Notes under the pieces: generated by a model | Told to the model about the DNA's origin: nothing | The model's input: the letters and a program-made list of their open reading frames with translations, nothing else | The model's database searches: none | In this document: positions 10,871 through 22,745 of the stretch, piece by piece | How the letters are laid out: each line of letters begins with the position of its first letter | Position numbering within the stretch: position 1 is the first letter of the stretch | Position numbers and translations under genes: made by a program | Source: Toxorhynchites rutilus septentrionalis | Taxonomy: Eukaryota; Arthropoda; Insecta; Diptera; Culicidae | Assembly (NCBI RefSeq): GCF_029784135.1 | Contig: NC_073745.1 | Coordinates: forward strand, 47,678,116 to 47,742,115 | DNA length: 64,000 bases | Direction: 5' to 3'

Positions 10871-11260
10871 CAATCGCAAAATTGAGTATACAACTCACGC
10901 TGGTTTGTTATTGTTGAGTTTTTCGGGGTTAAAAAATAAATAATTAAATGCGACTTATATTCATCGTGAAATCGATCCATTTTACTCTCATGTAGTGATA
11001 AGTAAAAAATTAAAATGGTCTCATTTCTACTTCATGTTTAAAATACAAACAAAAAATCTCCAATTAAGACGTTGCAAAATTGAGTGTACAGTTTAAGTTT
11101 TCCTGAAAACGAAAATTGGAATCAGTTCAGAAATGTTAATAGATAACAAAAATCAATTCCTTAGTATTTGGTGTTGCCCCCTTTGACGTCCAGCACTTCC
11201 TGCAAGCACCAAGGCGAAATTTTTGGTCACTGTATGTCCTTACTCACTGGCTTAATAATT
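10870..11260 (-). mobile_element. Tc1-like transposon remnant (3' end)
   Basis: On the minus strand a short reading stretch (about 11215 down to the stop at 11161-11163) ends in VLDVKGGNTKY, which resembles the C-terminus of Tc1-like transposases. Downstream are two copies of gcaaaattgagtrtaca (about 10877 and 11074), like Tc1 terminal repeat sequence. The rest of the transposase is missing, so this is a truncated fossil. Confidence 0.5.
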
Positions 11261-12382
11261 CAATAAAACAAACGATAGATCACCGGACTTATTGTTCTGG
11301 TATTTATTTGTCTTCAATTCTAAGTAAGTTCGAACTTAGAAAAAACAGTTAAACTGGTTTTGGGATAGAATTCATGTCAAAGATTGGGAAGAATTAAGTG
11401 ATAAAATTCGTTTATACGCACTCTCACATTATTGAATATTATTTCCATAGACGAATTTTATGCCAACTCGACTGGCCGTTGGCAGCACCCTCTCAGATGG
11501 CAGCGAAACGTTGTGGGTGTATACACATGGGTATTTTAGGCAACTTTGCATACTTGAAATATTCAAAAAAGAATTAGACTACTTTTTGAAAAGGGCCAAC
11601 AAATTTTTTTTTATTTTTTACAAAAAAATATAACCCAACAACTATAATACCTACAAAGTTCGGGTCAAAGGATAAAATATAGAAAATTGTTTAAATATTC
11701 ATAAAAATAATTTTTCGAAATAAAATTTCGCTGAAAAAAAAATATTTTAAGAATGAAAATTAATTTTTCCTAAAAACATTTTTTCTAATTCTCAAAAAAA
11801 TTATATGAATAGCCTTTACAATTTCCAACATGTCGTCCATACATTGGAAGATGGGCACTTTTACAGGAAAATTATTTACCTAATGACTAATTTTTCATGT
11901 TTTCTTTGAAAAAATTACAACTAATCTTAATTTTGTTTAAAGTCAAGATAGCGATATAGTGTATTCGACAAAGTTTTGGACCTTATTAATATATAAACTT
12001 TCATCGAAGACGTCAATTTTCTATCTATTATAGTTTCTGGAATATAGGGCATTTTTTTCAGAATTTAAAAAAAACATGTTTTCGAGAAAAATAAATTTTA
12101 ATTTTCAAAATATTTTTTAATTTCAATGAATTTTTTTAAATGAAAATTTTTCTATAATTTGCTTGATATTTTTCAATGAAATGTACTTTTACAGGGAAAA
12201 AGTTTTTTATCGTGATTTACATGCTCTGCTAACTTTTTTCTATTCAGAAACATTTCACGAACATGTCAAACGTGAAAATTTAACGAGTGAAACATAATTT
12301 TTTCAGGGGTCTCCATACCAAATTCCCTATATTCTAGAAACAATAAAAAATAGAAAGCTGGCGTCTTCGACGAAAGTTCATA
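11261..12382. repeat. AT-rich dispersed repeats with inverted partners
   Basis: About 11445-11995 is matched in inverse orientation by about 22190-22730: 'gatagcgatatagtgtattcg' type text, the 'ccacaacg' block and the 'gccaactcg' block recur in reverse order. Within the stretch, 12000-12055 and 12322-12377 are inverted copies of each other (catcgaagacgtc ... gtcttcgacgaaa), forming a hairpin repeat of about 380 bp. No coding potential. Confidence 0.6.
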
Positions 12383-12459
12383 CAGTCAACTTTCCCTAAC
12401 CCGATATCCATTGAGTTAGGGAGGTATCGAGATACAGAACATTTTTTCATATTTTTTTT

Positions 12460-13681
12460 GACGTGGGACTACATCTAACCGGAATATATAGGGGGTAAAC
12501 TGAAAACCTAAACACAGAACATGCAGGAAAAAATGCAAGATTTCGAATGCTCATAACTCAAACATTTCTTACTGTATCGGACAAAATTTTGTTTCAATTG
12601 ATAGGGAATATTTCTACGAATCTATCGCAATTAATCAAATATTATTTTTCATTAGATAAACAATTGAATAACTGTAAAATGTTAAGCGTTATCTAAACGC
12701 CCTAACTGCCTCGTTTTGATTGGCTCGATTTACGGTTTCCCCAACACAGCCATCAAAACCAAGCAGCCTTGGAAAAATCGGCATTGTAAATACATGAAGT
12801 AGGGAGAGCTTTTGTTCCTACCGAAATGTGATCCCTAACAGAGATTCCACAACTAAGGTGCCTGGGGGAAATCGGCATTGCAAATAAATGCAAGTCGGGG
12901 GTATGTTCCGACTGTAATGTGTTTCCCTAACACAGACTTCAAATCCATGGAGCGTGTGGAAATTGCCATCGCAAATTCATGCAGGTCGGGAGTATTTTTG
13001 TTCCGATTGAAATGTGTTTCTCAACATAGACTTCAAATCCATGTAGCGTGTGGAAATTGGTAAGGTATCTGGGGAAATCGGCTTTACAAATAAATGCAAA
13101 ATGCGAGCACTTTTATACTCGCTTGCCTTTGTACAGTCTAGAATATGTTTCCCTAACACGGTCTTCAAAACTTAGGAACTTAGGAATCCTCTACTCACTG
13201 AATTTCTACGCATACCATTTGATGGTTAGGCAAAATGTTGATACCCGTTTGCTGCGATAACGCCTGATTATTAAACAATATGCGTTCGACGTACATGTCA
13301 AAATCGAAACTGAGTGCCTGAAGTTCATCAAATCCAGCAAATTCGTGGTTTGAGAAGTACGTACACTTGAGAGATGCAAACTTCAAAGGGAAATGTAAAA
13401 TAAAATAATCTTTTGATAATTCCTCCGTTCATATATTTTGTCCTAGGAATCATACCAACGTTAAAGGACTGTCATTAAAGTTACCTGTAACGGAGAACAT
13501 TTTCTATCACAATGTATGAGCTGACATTACAGGGCATTTATTCACAAAGCAAATAAATCGAATTCAGTTGAATTCGGAAATTGTTTCATTAAATCAAAAA
13601 TTCGATCAATACAAACATGATTGCTAAGCTAAGGAAGTCCCACGTCAATCTTGCGGTTATATCATAGGTATAACCCACCCA
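12460..13681 (+). mobile_element. Hairpin-ended nonautonomous element, copy B
   Basis: The element begins gacgtgggactacatc (12460-12475, a decayed palindrome) directly after a T run (12452-12459). It ends at 13681 before a T run (13682-13688). Near the right end is agtcccacgtc (13635-13645), inverse to the start. Next comes a hairpin at 13655-13675: ggttatatc, loop ata, ggtataacc. Internal repeats of about 95 bp occupy roughly 12735-13160. Length is 1222 bp with no credible coding region. It lies within the left arm of a Tigger-type transposon. Confidence 0.75.
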
Positions 13682-14661
13682 TTTTTTTATGTCATAAATT
13701 GTCATATGTTAGGGTAAGTGTCCCAAGTATGGTATAAATTTGAATTTTTGATTCATTCCCTTATAGTGAAAAAACACCTTTCGCATATAAAAAAAATATT
13801 TTTACCAGAATCTGAAAGGCGATAGACGGTTCAATTTCTCGAAAAAATCCTTCTACGCATATTTTCGAATTTTAACGATGACAGAGTTATAGAGCTTTTT
13901 CTTTGTTTCAGACTCTGTTGGCATAAACTGACTAGTTATTTTTTTTTTGGCAGACTTGTCTCACTTCTTAACAAGGCGAACCTAGCCAGGATTTTCACTT
14001 GTCCCCGAGCTTCTGAATACCAAAGGGGCACTAGACTCTTCGGAATGCACATATCTGCATGCTCGTGCTGTTTTAGTCCTGACCGAGGAATTGTCGGACA
14101 ATCGCGCAGGTGCTAAGGATGACCGACTTTTGGATGCCGGCCAATTCCTTCTACATATTCAACACCTTCAGCGCTTCCAGAAGTGTCTTTGGGAAATTCC
14201 AGTTCCAGAGAGAACGACTGGAACAATCCTTGGGACCTCCCTTAGCCGCCACAGTTCCTTGAGCTCCACGGCCAATGGTCGGTACTTGCAAATTTTGCGA
14301 CCGTGGGTCTCCTCCAGATTCTGGTTCAGTTTTTATTTTTTTTCAATTTTTATTTTTTTTAAATTTGTAATTATTAATTCTATCCCGAAAATTCATACTA
14401 AACTTGATTGTTTCTATCAATCAAATTAAAGCTTTCTAACCCCTCTACAATTTGTTTACCAAACTTCTTTCTCTCTTAATTTTACTACATTATCGATATA
14501 AACAATTCCTGATGAAAATTCAATCAAAATCTTCAAAAATCACGATTTTTAATCCACTGTACTTATAAAAGCCACTTAAAATTCACTTTAATGTTGAAGG
14601 GTTAATATTTTTTCAAACTGTATATAATCGAGTCCTTAATTTTACATAATCGAATCATATA
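13682..14661. other. Unclassified repeat sequence, no gene
   Basis: The part 13800-13930 (cctacgcat, gacagagttatagag, gttggca) recurs inverted at about 37085-37180. The part 13950-14330 is GC-richer, and a plus-strand frame at 14091-14429 has no recognised domain; it may be an old retrotransposon fragment. The motif tgtatataatcgagtcc at about 14619-14637 recurs at 15940-15955 and 37327-37345, and is probably a terminal motif of another small DNA transposon. Confidence 0.4.
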
Positions 14662-15925
14662 AAGGGTGTGTCACATCAAATTGCATCACGGAAAAAACGC
14701 TGTAGAAATTTAATTTTTAGGAATTATATCTTCAGCTTTCGCTTATAATCAGATAAGAGTGTATAGATCACGTTGGCCATGCTTCACTGTCAATTTTTCG
14801 TCGAATGAAAAAAAGCGTCATGAATTAATCCTGCGCACTCATTTCGAGAATCCGGAGTTGTCACATCGGGACATCGGTAAGATGCTGGAAATCGTCCAAT
14901 CCACGGTCAGCAGAGTACTAAAACGATACTTCGAGAACCTAACCATCGACCGGAAGGTGAAGAACGGCAAAAATGGATGCTCCGTCAGTGAAAAAGATCA
15001 CAAGCGCGTAGTTAAGCAGTTTAGACGTGATCCGAGAAGTTCGGTCCGGGATGTCGTCAATAAGCTGAATTTGTCAAGTTCATTCGTCCAGCGGACCAAG
15101 CAGCGGGAGGGCCTGCGTACATACAAGGTTCAGAAGGCTCCTAACCACGACGAAAGGCAAAACATGGTGGGGAAGACGCGAGCCCGGAAGCTGTACACCG
15201 AAATGCTGACGAAGCCGCATTGCCTGGTAATGGACGACGGAACCTACGTCAAAGCGGACTTTCATCAGCTGCCGGGCCTGTTGTTCTTCTCCGCAAAGGA
15301 CAAATTCAGCGTTCCGGAGGAGATTCGCAAGCAGACACTATCCAAGTTTGCCAAAAAGTACATGGTGTGGCAAGCGATCTGCTCTTGCGGAAAACGGAGC
15401 GCCCCCTTCGTGATGACCGGCACGGTAAACGGGCAGGTTTACCTTAAGGAGTGCCTACAGAAGCGCTTACTACCACTATTGAAGCAGCACGAGGGCCCGA
15501 CCATCTTCTGGCCGGATCTCGCTTCGTGCCACTATTCAAAGGACGTGTTGGAGTGTTACGAAGCCAACGGGGTCACCTTCGTGCCAAAGGAAATGAATCC
15601 GCCCAACGCGCCGGAGCTTCGCCCAATAGAGAAATATTGGGCGATTATGAAGCAGGCCCTCCGGAAGGACCCAAAAGTTATCAAATCGGAGGCGGACTTC
15701 AAGAGAAAATGGATTTCTGATCAAAAAAACTACAACCTGACGTTGTACAGAACCTTATGGACGGGGTAAAGAGGAAGGTGCGAGCATACGGGCTTGGGCT
15801 CGAGTATGAATAAAAAGAAAATGCCAAAAGTTGTTTAATAGTTTTTATTTTACTGTCTAAAATATTCAAAAGGATCGGTCTACTGGGCGAATTTCTACAG
15901 CGTTTTTTCCGTGATACACACCCTT
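14662..15925 (+). mobile_element. DD37E Tc1/mariner-type transposon (ITmD37E-like), copy 1
   Basis: The terminal inverted repeats start aagggtgtgtcac; TA target duplications lie at 14660-14661 and 15926-15927. The right inverted repeat lacks about 15 nt (gcaatttgatgtgac) that are present in the sister copy ending at 51267, so this end may no longer bind transposase well. It is inserted in the Tigger-type element. Confidence 0.88.
14810..15796 (+). pseudogene. ITmD37E transposase, damaged at both ends
   Basis: A cut-and-paste transposase of the IS630-Tc1-mariner group. An N-terminal HTH region (ELSHRDIGKMLEIVQSTVSR) is followed by a second HTH and the catalytic core. The core has MDDGTYVK, FWPDLASCHYS and RPIEKYW, with 37 residues between the second D and the E, which defines the DD37E type. 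Compared with the sister copy at 50122, about 17 nt including the native ATG are missing near 14800. One A is missing from the run at about 15724-15730, which shifts the last 25 codons and brings an early stop at 15769. The usual DDET motif is DDGT here. It is unlikely to make a working protein. Confidence 0.85.
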
Positions 15926-17345
15926 TATAATCGAGATTGTATATAATCGAGTCCGACCTGCATGATGAACTAGGTTAACAAAGAAAATATTGATTAAGTA
16001 TGTTATGCAAACTAAATTATAACGATCACCAGGAACTGTTCAGTCACAAAGAAATGTTCGAATAGTTTCACAGGAACATTTTCAGTTGATTTCAATATTC
16101 CGGACATGTTTCATTTAACGTTCGTAGATGTTATTTCGACACAATCATCTGAACCTTCCTGAATATTCTCCATCTTAATAGAACTACTATCTTCAGCGTT
16201 TTTCTTAGCTTTTTCAACACTTTCCACTATATCGGTATCTGTCATCAGATCACAGCAAATCACGTTTTGGTCCTTTTTGCACTAATCATTAAAAGACATT
16301 GAGCAATCGAACGGTATTGTACTGTCGACATCAGCAAGCTCACGACGCATTTATTATGCCAGCGGAATATCACCATCATCATTGAAGGAAAATTCGGCTT
16401 CCTGAAGCAATTTTAAATAGTCTCAGATTTACCCTTATTGATTTTAGAGGGTATTAGAAATACTTTCATTTCAATTGCATCCAATACCGGTATATCTGAA
16501 GGGTCCTAGAGTGCATTAAAATACAGTAAGAATGCTGAATAATATAAAGGTTGAAATGACAAATATCCTCCATTTTTCGCAATCTTCGTTCAACTAATCG
16601 AACTAATTAATCGAAGATGGCGAAGGTACTGATTCAGGTTCTTGATTATGTAGAAGTCTAGCTGCTGAGCTACGGAAGTAAAGATTTGTGGAAAAATTGT
16701 AAACTAATCGATTTGAGCTTTGGTCGGAAAGATTTTGGGTGCGCTGTATAGTGATCAACGAACATGACCGCCTTTGAAAAGAAATAGATATAAGTATGAT
16801 ACATTACCATAACACATAATTCCAGAAATAATACCTTTCTATTTCCATTAGAAAATTTTTCGTCAAATTGCATGATCCATTCCTCAAAAAGCATTAAGGC
16901 CATCCAGACCTTGGTGCTGCTCTCGTATATCACTGGTCGTTACATCGTGGGTTTTTACTCTTTCCATTGATCAGCAACGGTAGTTTATCGCTTCCGTCTA
17001 TGTTGGTTGTGCTTTGAAGTTGGGAATTCCCAGTTTCTTGACAAAATCGCAAGCCATATCCTGAAGAATAGCAACTGCGAGAGAGAAATTATTCTCTTTG
17101 GCTTGATAAGACAAAAATCCATTGACCGCTCCAGTTTTTCGATTCCGACCAACCTTATATGTATTTGGTCTAGATTCAATTTTCCATTCCGATTCCATTT
17201 TTACTTTAGTTTGAATAGTGTTGATACCGTACTTTGTGCAGTACTGAAATTATTTGCAGCTTCAGACCCCTTCCGTCCATACTTTTCGACCTGCTCGATG
17301 ATGCTCAAACGTTGCGCAATGGTTAGCGTTTCTATTGTTCGCTTG
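15926..17345 (-). pseudogene. Tigger/pogo-type transposase remnant
   Basis: Reading from right to left: at about 17345-17215 a CENP-B/pogo-type HTH (LTIAQRLSIIEQVEKYG and STAQSTVSTLFK); at about 17120-17000 the second CENP-B-like HTH (ILQDMACDFVKKLGIPNFKA); at 16930-16680 part of the DDE domain (LFEEWIMQFDEKF, then VDHYTAHPK, which stands for the usual LDNCPAHP). Near 16270-16130 an acidic tail is still readable. Several stops and frameshifts separate these blocks, so the gene is dead. The order matches a minus-strand Tigger transposase starting close to the right terminal repeat. Confidence 0.7.
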
Positions 17346-17549
17346 AAAACACAAAAACATATACGCGAAAATCAATCGAGTTAGGGAGGTGAAAAATGAA
17401 TCAAAACACATCGAGTAAGGGATGCATCGAGTTAGGGAGGTATCGAGTTATCGAGAGAAGAATGCTTGTAAAATCGAAGGTGCCATGAAATCCATCGAGT
17501 TAGGGAAATATCGAGATACAGAAAATCGAGTTAGGGAGAGTTGACTGTA

Positions 17550-19197
17550 TACAGTGATGGACGCTTTTTTATCCGAAAACTTTTTCATTACATTCAATAT
17601 CATGCCTAAACCATGACATTGTTTGCATGTTTAATCGATGTGACTGATAGTTACTATTGTGTCAATTTAGTTTAGTGTCAAACATGGTACCTAGCTGTTA
17701 ACAAAAAAAAAATGTAAAAAATCAAAAATCAATGTGAATTTCACAAACCAATGTGTAGCGGACCGGGTTTCAAAAGACAACCCGGAACATACGGCCAGCT
17801 CGAAGAAGGCTAACAGCTCAGCTTTCCCACCCGACCTCTCTTAAGCGATTGGCTTAAGCGCCACCTCTTTCGAGGACCAATCGCCGCGTTAGTTGCCCAG
17901 CTAGAGGCCTGACAGGCAGGTCTAAATTGTATCCTTTTATCAGGATCGGGGGACGATCGAGCTGTACCAATTCCAACCAGCGAAGACTTCTAGAAGACAC
18001 CCGTAGGGTACTCCGAGAGAACCATCAAACGACCAAGAATCACCCTAAAAGCACAGAATACCACAACAGGGTTTTCTCATCACCGGAAGTATTCAGCGAA
18101 CAAATCACCAGACTGGCTCAACCATCTGGGAAACAAAGGCTCCAAAACAACAACGAAATCCAAATAATAATCTCGAAACACGGATAACGTGAAACCTTAA
18201 TGAAACATAAAGTGAACGTTTACAGGATCACATATGACTTTTACTCATAACTTAACAACATGACGAAAAACTTCCTGAGTGGACTACAGATTCACATTTA
18301 TACAATTTATTTGTACATTTACTTTTGCTTAAATCTAAGGGACATCACATGTGCACATGGACAATACTATACAATACAGGGTACCTGGGGAGTGCGGTGA
18401 GGACACAAGTTTCCTCACCCACTCCTTTTGCTTGTTTCCGTAGAACTCTCCGCCGGTGGGTATCGCTCAGCGGATCCTCGGAGGGCGCGATGGTGACGAC
18501 GCTGCCTTTGCTTGGCGTGATTGGCTTACCAGGTTTTTGCCAATGACGTATTTCCCTGTTCTGAATAATTAATTCACATTTAGAATAAGCCCCTACATTA
18601 CACAATGTATGTACCTCTAGTCGCTTTGTTTCACGCTTGAATAATTACGCGGTTCTATGGAATCTAGGAACAATGCTAACACTGAAACAATCCAAATTAT
18701 AGTCACGAAAACTCCACGTTATACAAAGAAAATCTTACAAATTACGATCGCGAACAAAAAGCACAATGCTTCCGCGACGTCGGACAGTTCAAGGCAAAAT
18801 GGTCGAAGAACATTGTAGTCCTCAGATAAACCGCAGGGTATCTCGCGATTCAGAGCTCAAGCTTAGCCGAAGACAATTTCCCCAAAGCATCCCCTTGTGT
18901 GCATCTTGCTTCAACTAACCGTCCTTGAATACGACCTTCTCATTCCCCTCCCCAAACTCAAGGCCACGAAAGTAAGCGCTGCGCGAACAGACACTCATTG
19001 GCCGAACAACTTTGGCGATTGAGCTTTCGCCCAGCTTCAGGGAGGTGGGATGGGAAATTTAAGCTCTTAAGTATACTTTCTGGAGTATCTTTTAGTTTAC
19101 TTTCAGTTGTGACTTAGTACAGGTACACTGTAAATGTTTCAGTGTGAGTTTTTGAATTTAAATTTTGATATTTGAATAATTACTAACTTTCCTAACC
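17550..19197. other. GC-richer unclassified segment, possibly an old LTR or DNA repeat
   Basis: From about 17753 (tgtagcggaccggg) to about 19130 the base composition is richer in GC than on either side, and no coding region is recognised. The start resembles insect LTR starts, but I found no matching CA end, primer-binding site or convincing target duplication. The identity stays open. Confidence 0.3.
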
Positions 19198-19292
19198 AAT
19201 AAATAAGTATATAAATAAATGAATAAATAAATAAATAAATAAACAAAACTCAATAAATATGCACACCAATAATAAATAAGTAAATAAATAAT
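19198..19292 (+). repeat. AT-rich microsatellite (aaat/aata type)
   Basis: Imperfect runs of aaat units such as 'gaataaataaataaataaat' form a simple-sequence tract. Confidence 0.85.
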
Positions 19293-19339
19293 CCAAAAAT
19301 ATCACATGATGAAAACAGTTGTGGCAACTGTTACAAATG

Positions 19340-21985
19340 TCCGGAATAAAAAGCACATTCAGAAATTGATTTTAAATCCGGACGGTCAAAAGTTGACGAT
19401 TAAATTTCTCATTGAAGAAGTTGCATAAGGGTATGTTAGAAGCCTTAGTATAGAGTATGGAGTGTGGAGCAAAGATTTTCGATCCGGGAAACCGCAAAAC
19501 TCTTCGGTATACAGGACGGGGTCGATTATATGACCCATTTGTATGTTTGTGACTTTCTAACTTAGTAACTTTGTCTGTAGCGCTGTCCCACATGATTAGA
19601 AATTTAACCTCTTCCTGTTGACCGATTAATCTAAAATTTGTAACACACCTTTATCTCTGCAGTCATTATAAAACAGCGTATTTCAGAATCTTGAAAATGC
19701 AAAATGGGGGCCGCTATGAAATGGCGGATAACATATTTTCTCTAAACCCCATCAATATGTGTATCAAACGAAAGGACTGGACTAGTATAACACAGTTATT
19801 TATGAAAAATTCAGATCCAAAATGGGCGCCAGCAAAAAATGGCGCCATATATATTTTTTTTCCAACCCTTATCAATATGGGTATCAAATGAAAGCGCTTG
19901 ATTAGTAGAATACTATTATTGATGAAAAATGTAAATCCAACATGGCGGCCGTTACAAAATGATGGATAACATATTTTGTCAGAACCCCATCAATATGGGT
20001 ATCAAACGAAAGGACTGGACTAGATTAACACAGTTATTTATGAAAAATTCAGATCCAAAATGGGCGCCAGCAAAAAATGGCGCCATATATATTTTTTTCC
20101 AAATCTTATCACTATGAGTTTCAAATGAAAGGGCTTGATTAGTGGAATACAATTACAGGGTAACTTCGATATAACGTACATTTTGCTTTCAAAATTGTAC
20201 GTTGTATCGAATTGTACGTTATATCGAAGCATAATAAAACGTAGCTTATATTACTTTACTGTGTTGCTGTTTGAGTAAAGTTGATGAATAAAATCAATAA
20301 GAAGGCGAAGCCAACTTTTCTCATGATGTTTCCCTTCGTTCGGTTGATTGAAGTTTGATTCATTTAGAATCCGGAATCACAAAACAGTTGTATTTCGGGA
20401 TTGGTTAAAGTTACAACACAAGCTTCAGTATCAAAATACAGATAATTTATTGTTCTTTCAGAAAAAGATATTCAAAAAAAATTTTTTTTTTGACTTTGAT
20501 AATGTGTACGTTATATCGAGGTAAAATGTACGTTATATCGAAGTTTCCCTGTATTGATGAAAAATGTAAATCCAAGATGGCGGCCGCTACAAAATGCTGG
20601 ATCTCACATTTTCTCAGAACCCCATCAATATGAGTATGAAATGAAAGGGCTTGATTAGTAGGATATAATTATTGATGAAAAATGTGAATCCAAGATGGCA
20701 GTTATTACAAAATGGTGGAATACATATTTTCTTAGAACTCCATCAATATGGGTATCAAACGAAAGGGAGTGACTAGTAAAACACATTTTTTCATGAAAAA
20801 TACAAATCCAAAATGGCCGCCACCACAAAATGGTGCCATATATATTTTTTTTTTCAAAATTGTATCAAAATGTGTATCAAATGAAAGGGCATGACTATTA
20901 GAAAACAGTTATTAACGAAAAATGCAAATCCAAAACCGTTACCGTTAGTTGTTTCGTTACGTGCCCCACGATTTTATTTTAGTCTCATCATTGCCCTAGA
21001 TTAATGAAGAGAGGAGTGTGATAATTACTAACTGCTACTTGCTTAATTATGTTCTAGCTTTTAGTACATCATCTGTATTGTTATTATGTTTAATCATAAT
21101 GAAACCGTTGAACTTAAAAAGTGTTTTTGAATTATTTTATTTTTAAGCTTTTAGTACATTATATGTATTGTTAGTATATTTCTCTACAATAAAACCATTC
21201 ATCAATTTCTTCAAAATTTTAGATTTGCATTATTCATGAATAACCGTGTTCTACTAGTCAATCTCTTTCGTTTGATACCCATATTGATGGGGATTTGAGA
21301 AAATATGCAATCTGCCATTTTGTAGTGGCCGCCATCTTGGATTTATATTTTCATCAATAACTTTATTCTACTATTCAAGCTCTTCATTTGATACCCATAT
21401 TGATGAGGTTTAGAAAAAAAATATGGCGCCATCTTGAAGTGGCGGTCATTTTGGATGTCCATTTATCATGAATAATTGTCTACTGGTCAATACCTTTCAT
21501 TCAATACCCACATTGATGAGGTGTAGAGAAAATATGTAATCCACCATTTTGTAGCGGCCGCCATCTTGGATTTACATTTCTCATCGATAACTCTGTTTTG
21601 CTAGTCAAGCCCTTTCGTTTGATACCCATATTCATGGGGTTCTGAGAAAATATGTAATCCGCCATTTTGTAGCGGCCGCCATTTTGGATTTACATTTTTC
21701 ATAAATTTCTGTATTCTACTAATCAAGCCCTTTCATTTGATACCCATATTGATAGGATTTTGAAAAATATATATAAATGGTGCCATATTTTAGTAGTCAT
21801 CTTGTGAAAATACAATAAATAATTGAATTAATTAAAAACTTTTGTACCAAACCCGTTTCCGTTTAGTCCCGCTACTTAGACGCACCCGTTAATAAGTTCT
21901 ACAATAATTAATAAATAATTTCTCTCAAAGAATTGAAAAAAAAAGCAGGTGTCCGGATTTAGAAGCAAAGGTGTCCGGATTTAAA
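19340..21985. repeat. Foldback-type repeat: inverted arrays of about 118-bp units
   Basis: Units containing 'aaatccaaratggcggccgc', 'ccatcaatatgggtatcaa' and 'gatgaaaaatg' repeat with a period of about 118-120 bp in plus orientation from 19690 to 20930. The same units run inverted from about 21230 to 21790. A non-repeat centre (20940-21230) separates the arms. The outer borders carry related inverted text (ttttaaatccggac at 19370-19383; gtccggatttaaaat at 21972-21986). Together this is the architecture of a foldback element. A MITE (20156-20551) lies inside the left arm. No transposase gene is visible. Confidence 0.7.
20156..20551. mobile_element. MITE with long inverted repeats inside the foldback array
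   Basis: The ends are inverted: cagggtaacttcgatataac on the left, and the inverse of cagggaaacttcgatataac on the right, with one mismatch. TA duplications lie at 20154-20155 and 20552-20553. The motif 'tgtacgttatatcga' is repeated within both arms. The interrupted array reads across the site without loss, so the insertion is precise. The TA target and end sequence suggest mobilisation by a pogo/Tc1-group transposase. Confidence 0.85.
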
Positions 21986-22745
21986 ATCACGACACGATGA
22001 AAGAAATTTCAAATTTTGAACAAATATAACATGATTTTGTGGAGTTCTGTGATTCATAACATAGATGAAGACCTTCTAATTCCAAAGGAACGCTAACTTT
22101 TAGTGCTATGATATGTCAATATTTTTTAGTAGTTGAAGTTATATTCGTAAGCGCTTATGCGTCCGGATTTCGATGCATTACTATATTAATAAGATATAAA
22201 ACTTTGCCGAATACACTATATCGCTATCTTGACTTTAAACAAAATTAAGATTAGTTGTATTTTTTTCAAAGAAAACATGAAAATTAGAATTTAGAATAGT
22301 TAGAATTGTTTTTGTAAAAGTGCCCATCTTCCAATGTATGGAAGACTTGTTGGAAGTTGTAAGGGCTATTCATAATTTTTTTTTTTAGAATTTTAAATAA
22401 TATGTTTTTGAAAAAAACGAATTTAAATTTTTAAAATAATTTTTTTTCAGCAAAATAACTTTTCAAAAAATTTTGGTATTTTATATAACAATTTAAACAA
22501 TGTCCTACATTTCACCCTTTGACCCGAATTTTGTAAGTATTATAGTTTTTGATTTATACTTTTTTTTTTGTAAAAAATCAAGAAAAATTTGTTGGCCCTC
22601 AATATATATTTCAAGTATGAAAAGTTGCTTAAAAGACCCATGTGTTTACACCCACAACGTTTCGCTTCTATCAGAGATGGTGCTGTCAACTCCTAAGACG
22701 AGTTGGCATGAAATTCGTCCATATCTTTCGTGATATGGGATGTTG
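21986..22745. repeat. AT-rich dispersed repeat, inverse partner of 11.4-12.0 kb
   Basis: About 22190-22730 reads as the reverse complement of about 11445-11995, including the blocks around 'cactatatcgctatcttgac' and 'acacccacaacgtttcgct'. No coding potential was seen. Confidence 0.65.

Larger units (their letters stand above)
12383..17547 (-). mobile_element. Tigger/pogo-type DNA transposon, decayed, with nested insertions
   Basis: The ends are inverted: cagtcaactttccctaac at 12383 and its inverse gttagggagagttgactg at the right end (17530-17547), flanked by TA dinucleotides (12381-12382, 17548-17549). Both subterminal regions carry repeated 'gagttagggaggtatcgag' motifs, probably transposase-binding repeats. 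A hairpin-ended element (12460-13681) and a DD37E transposon (14662-15925) have inserted into it. Decayed transposase reads from right to left between about 17345 and 16130. Confidence 0.7.

Noticed and set aside
14091..14429. 112-codon frame as a gene
   Set aside because: No recognised domain. It lies in repeat-rich DNA inside a decayed transposon and is at most a retrotransposon fragment.
17753..19140. Solo LTR
   Set aside because: The start looks LTR-like, but no CA end, primer-binding site or convincing target duplication could be fixed. Kept only as an unclassified segment.
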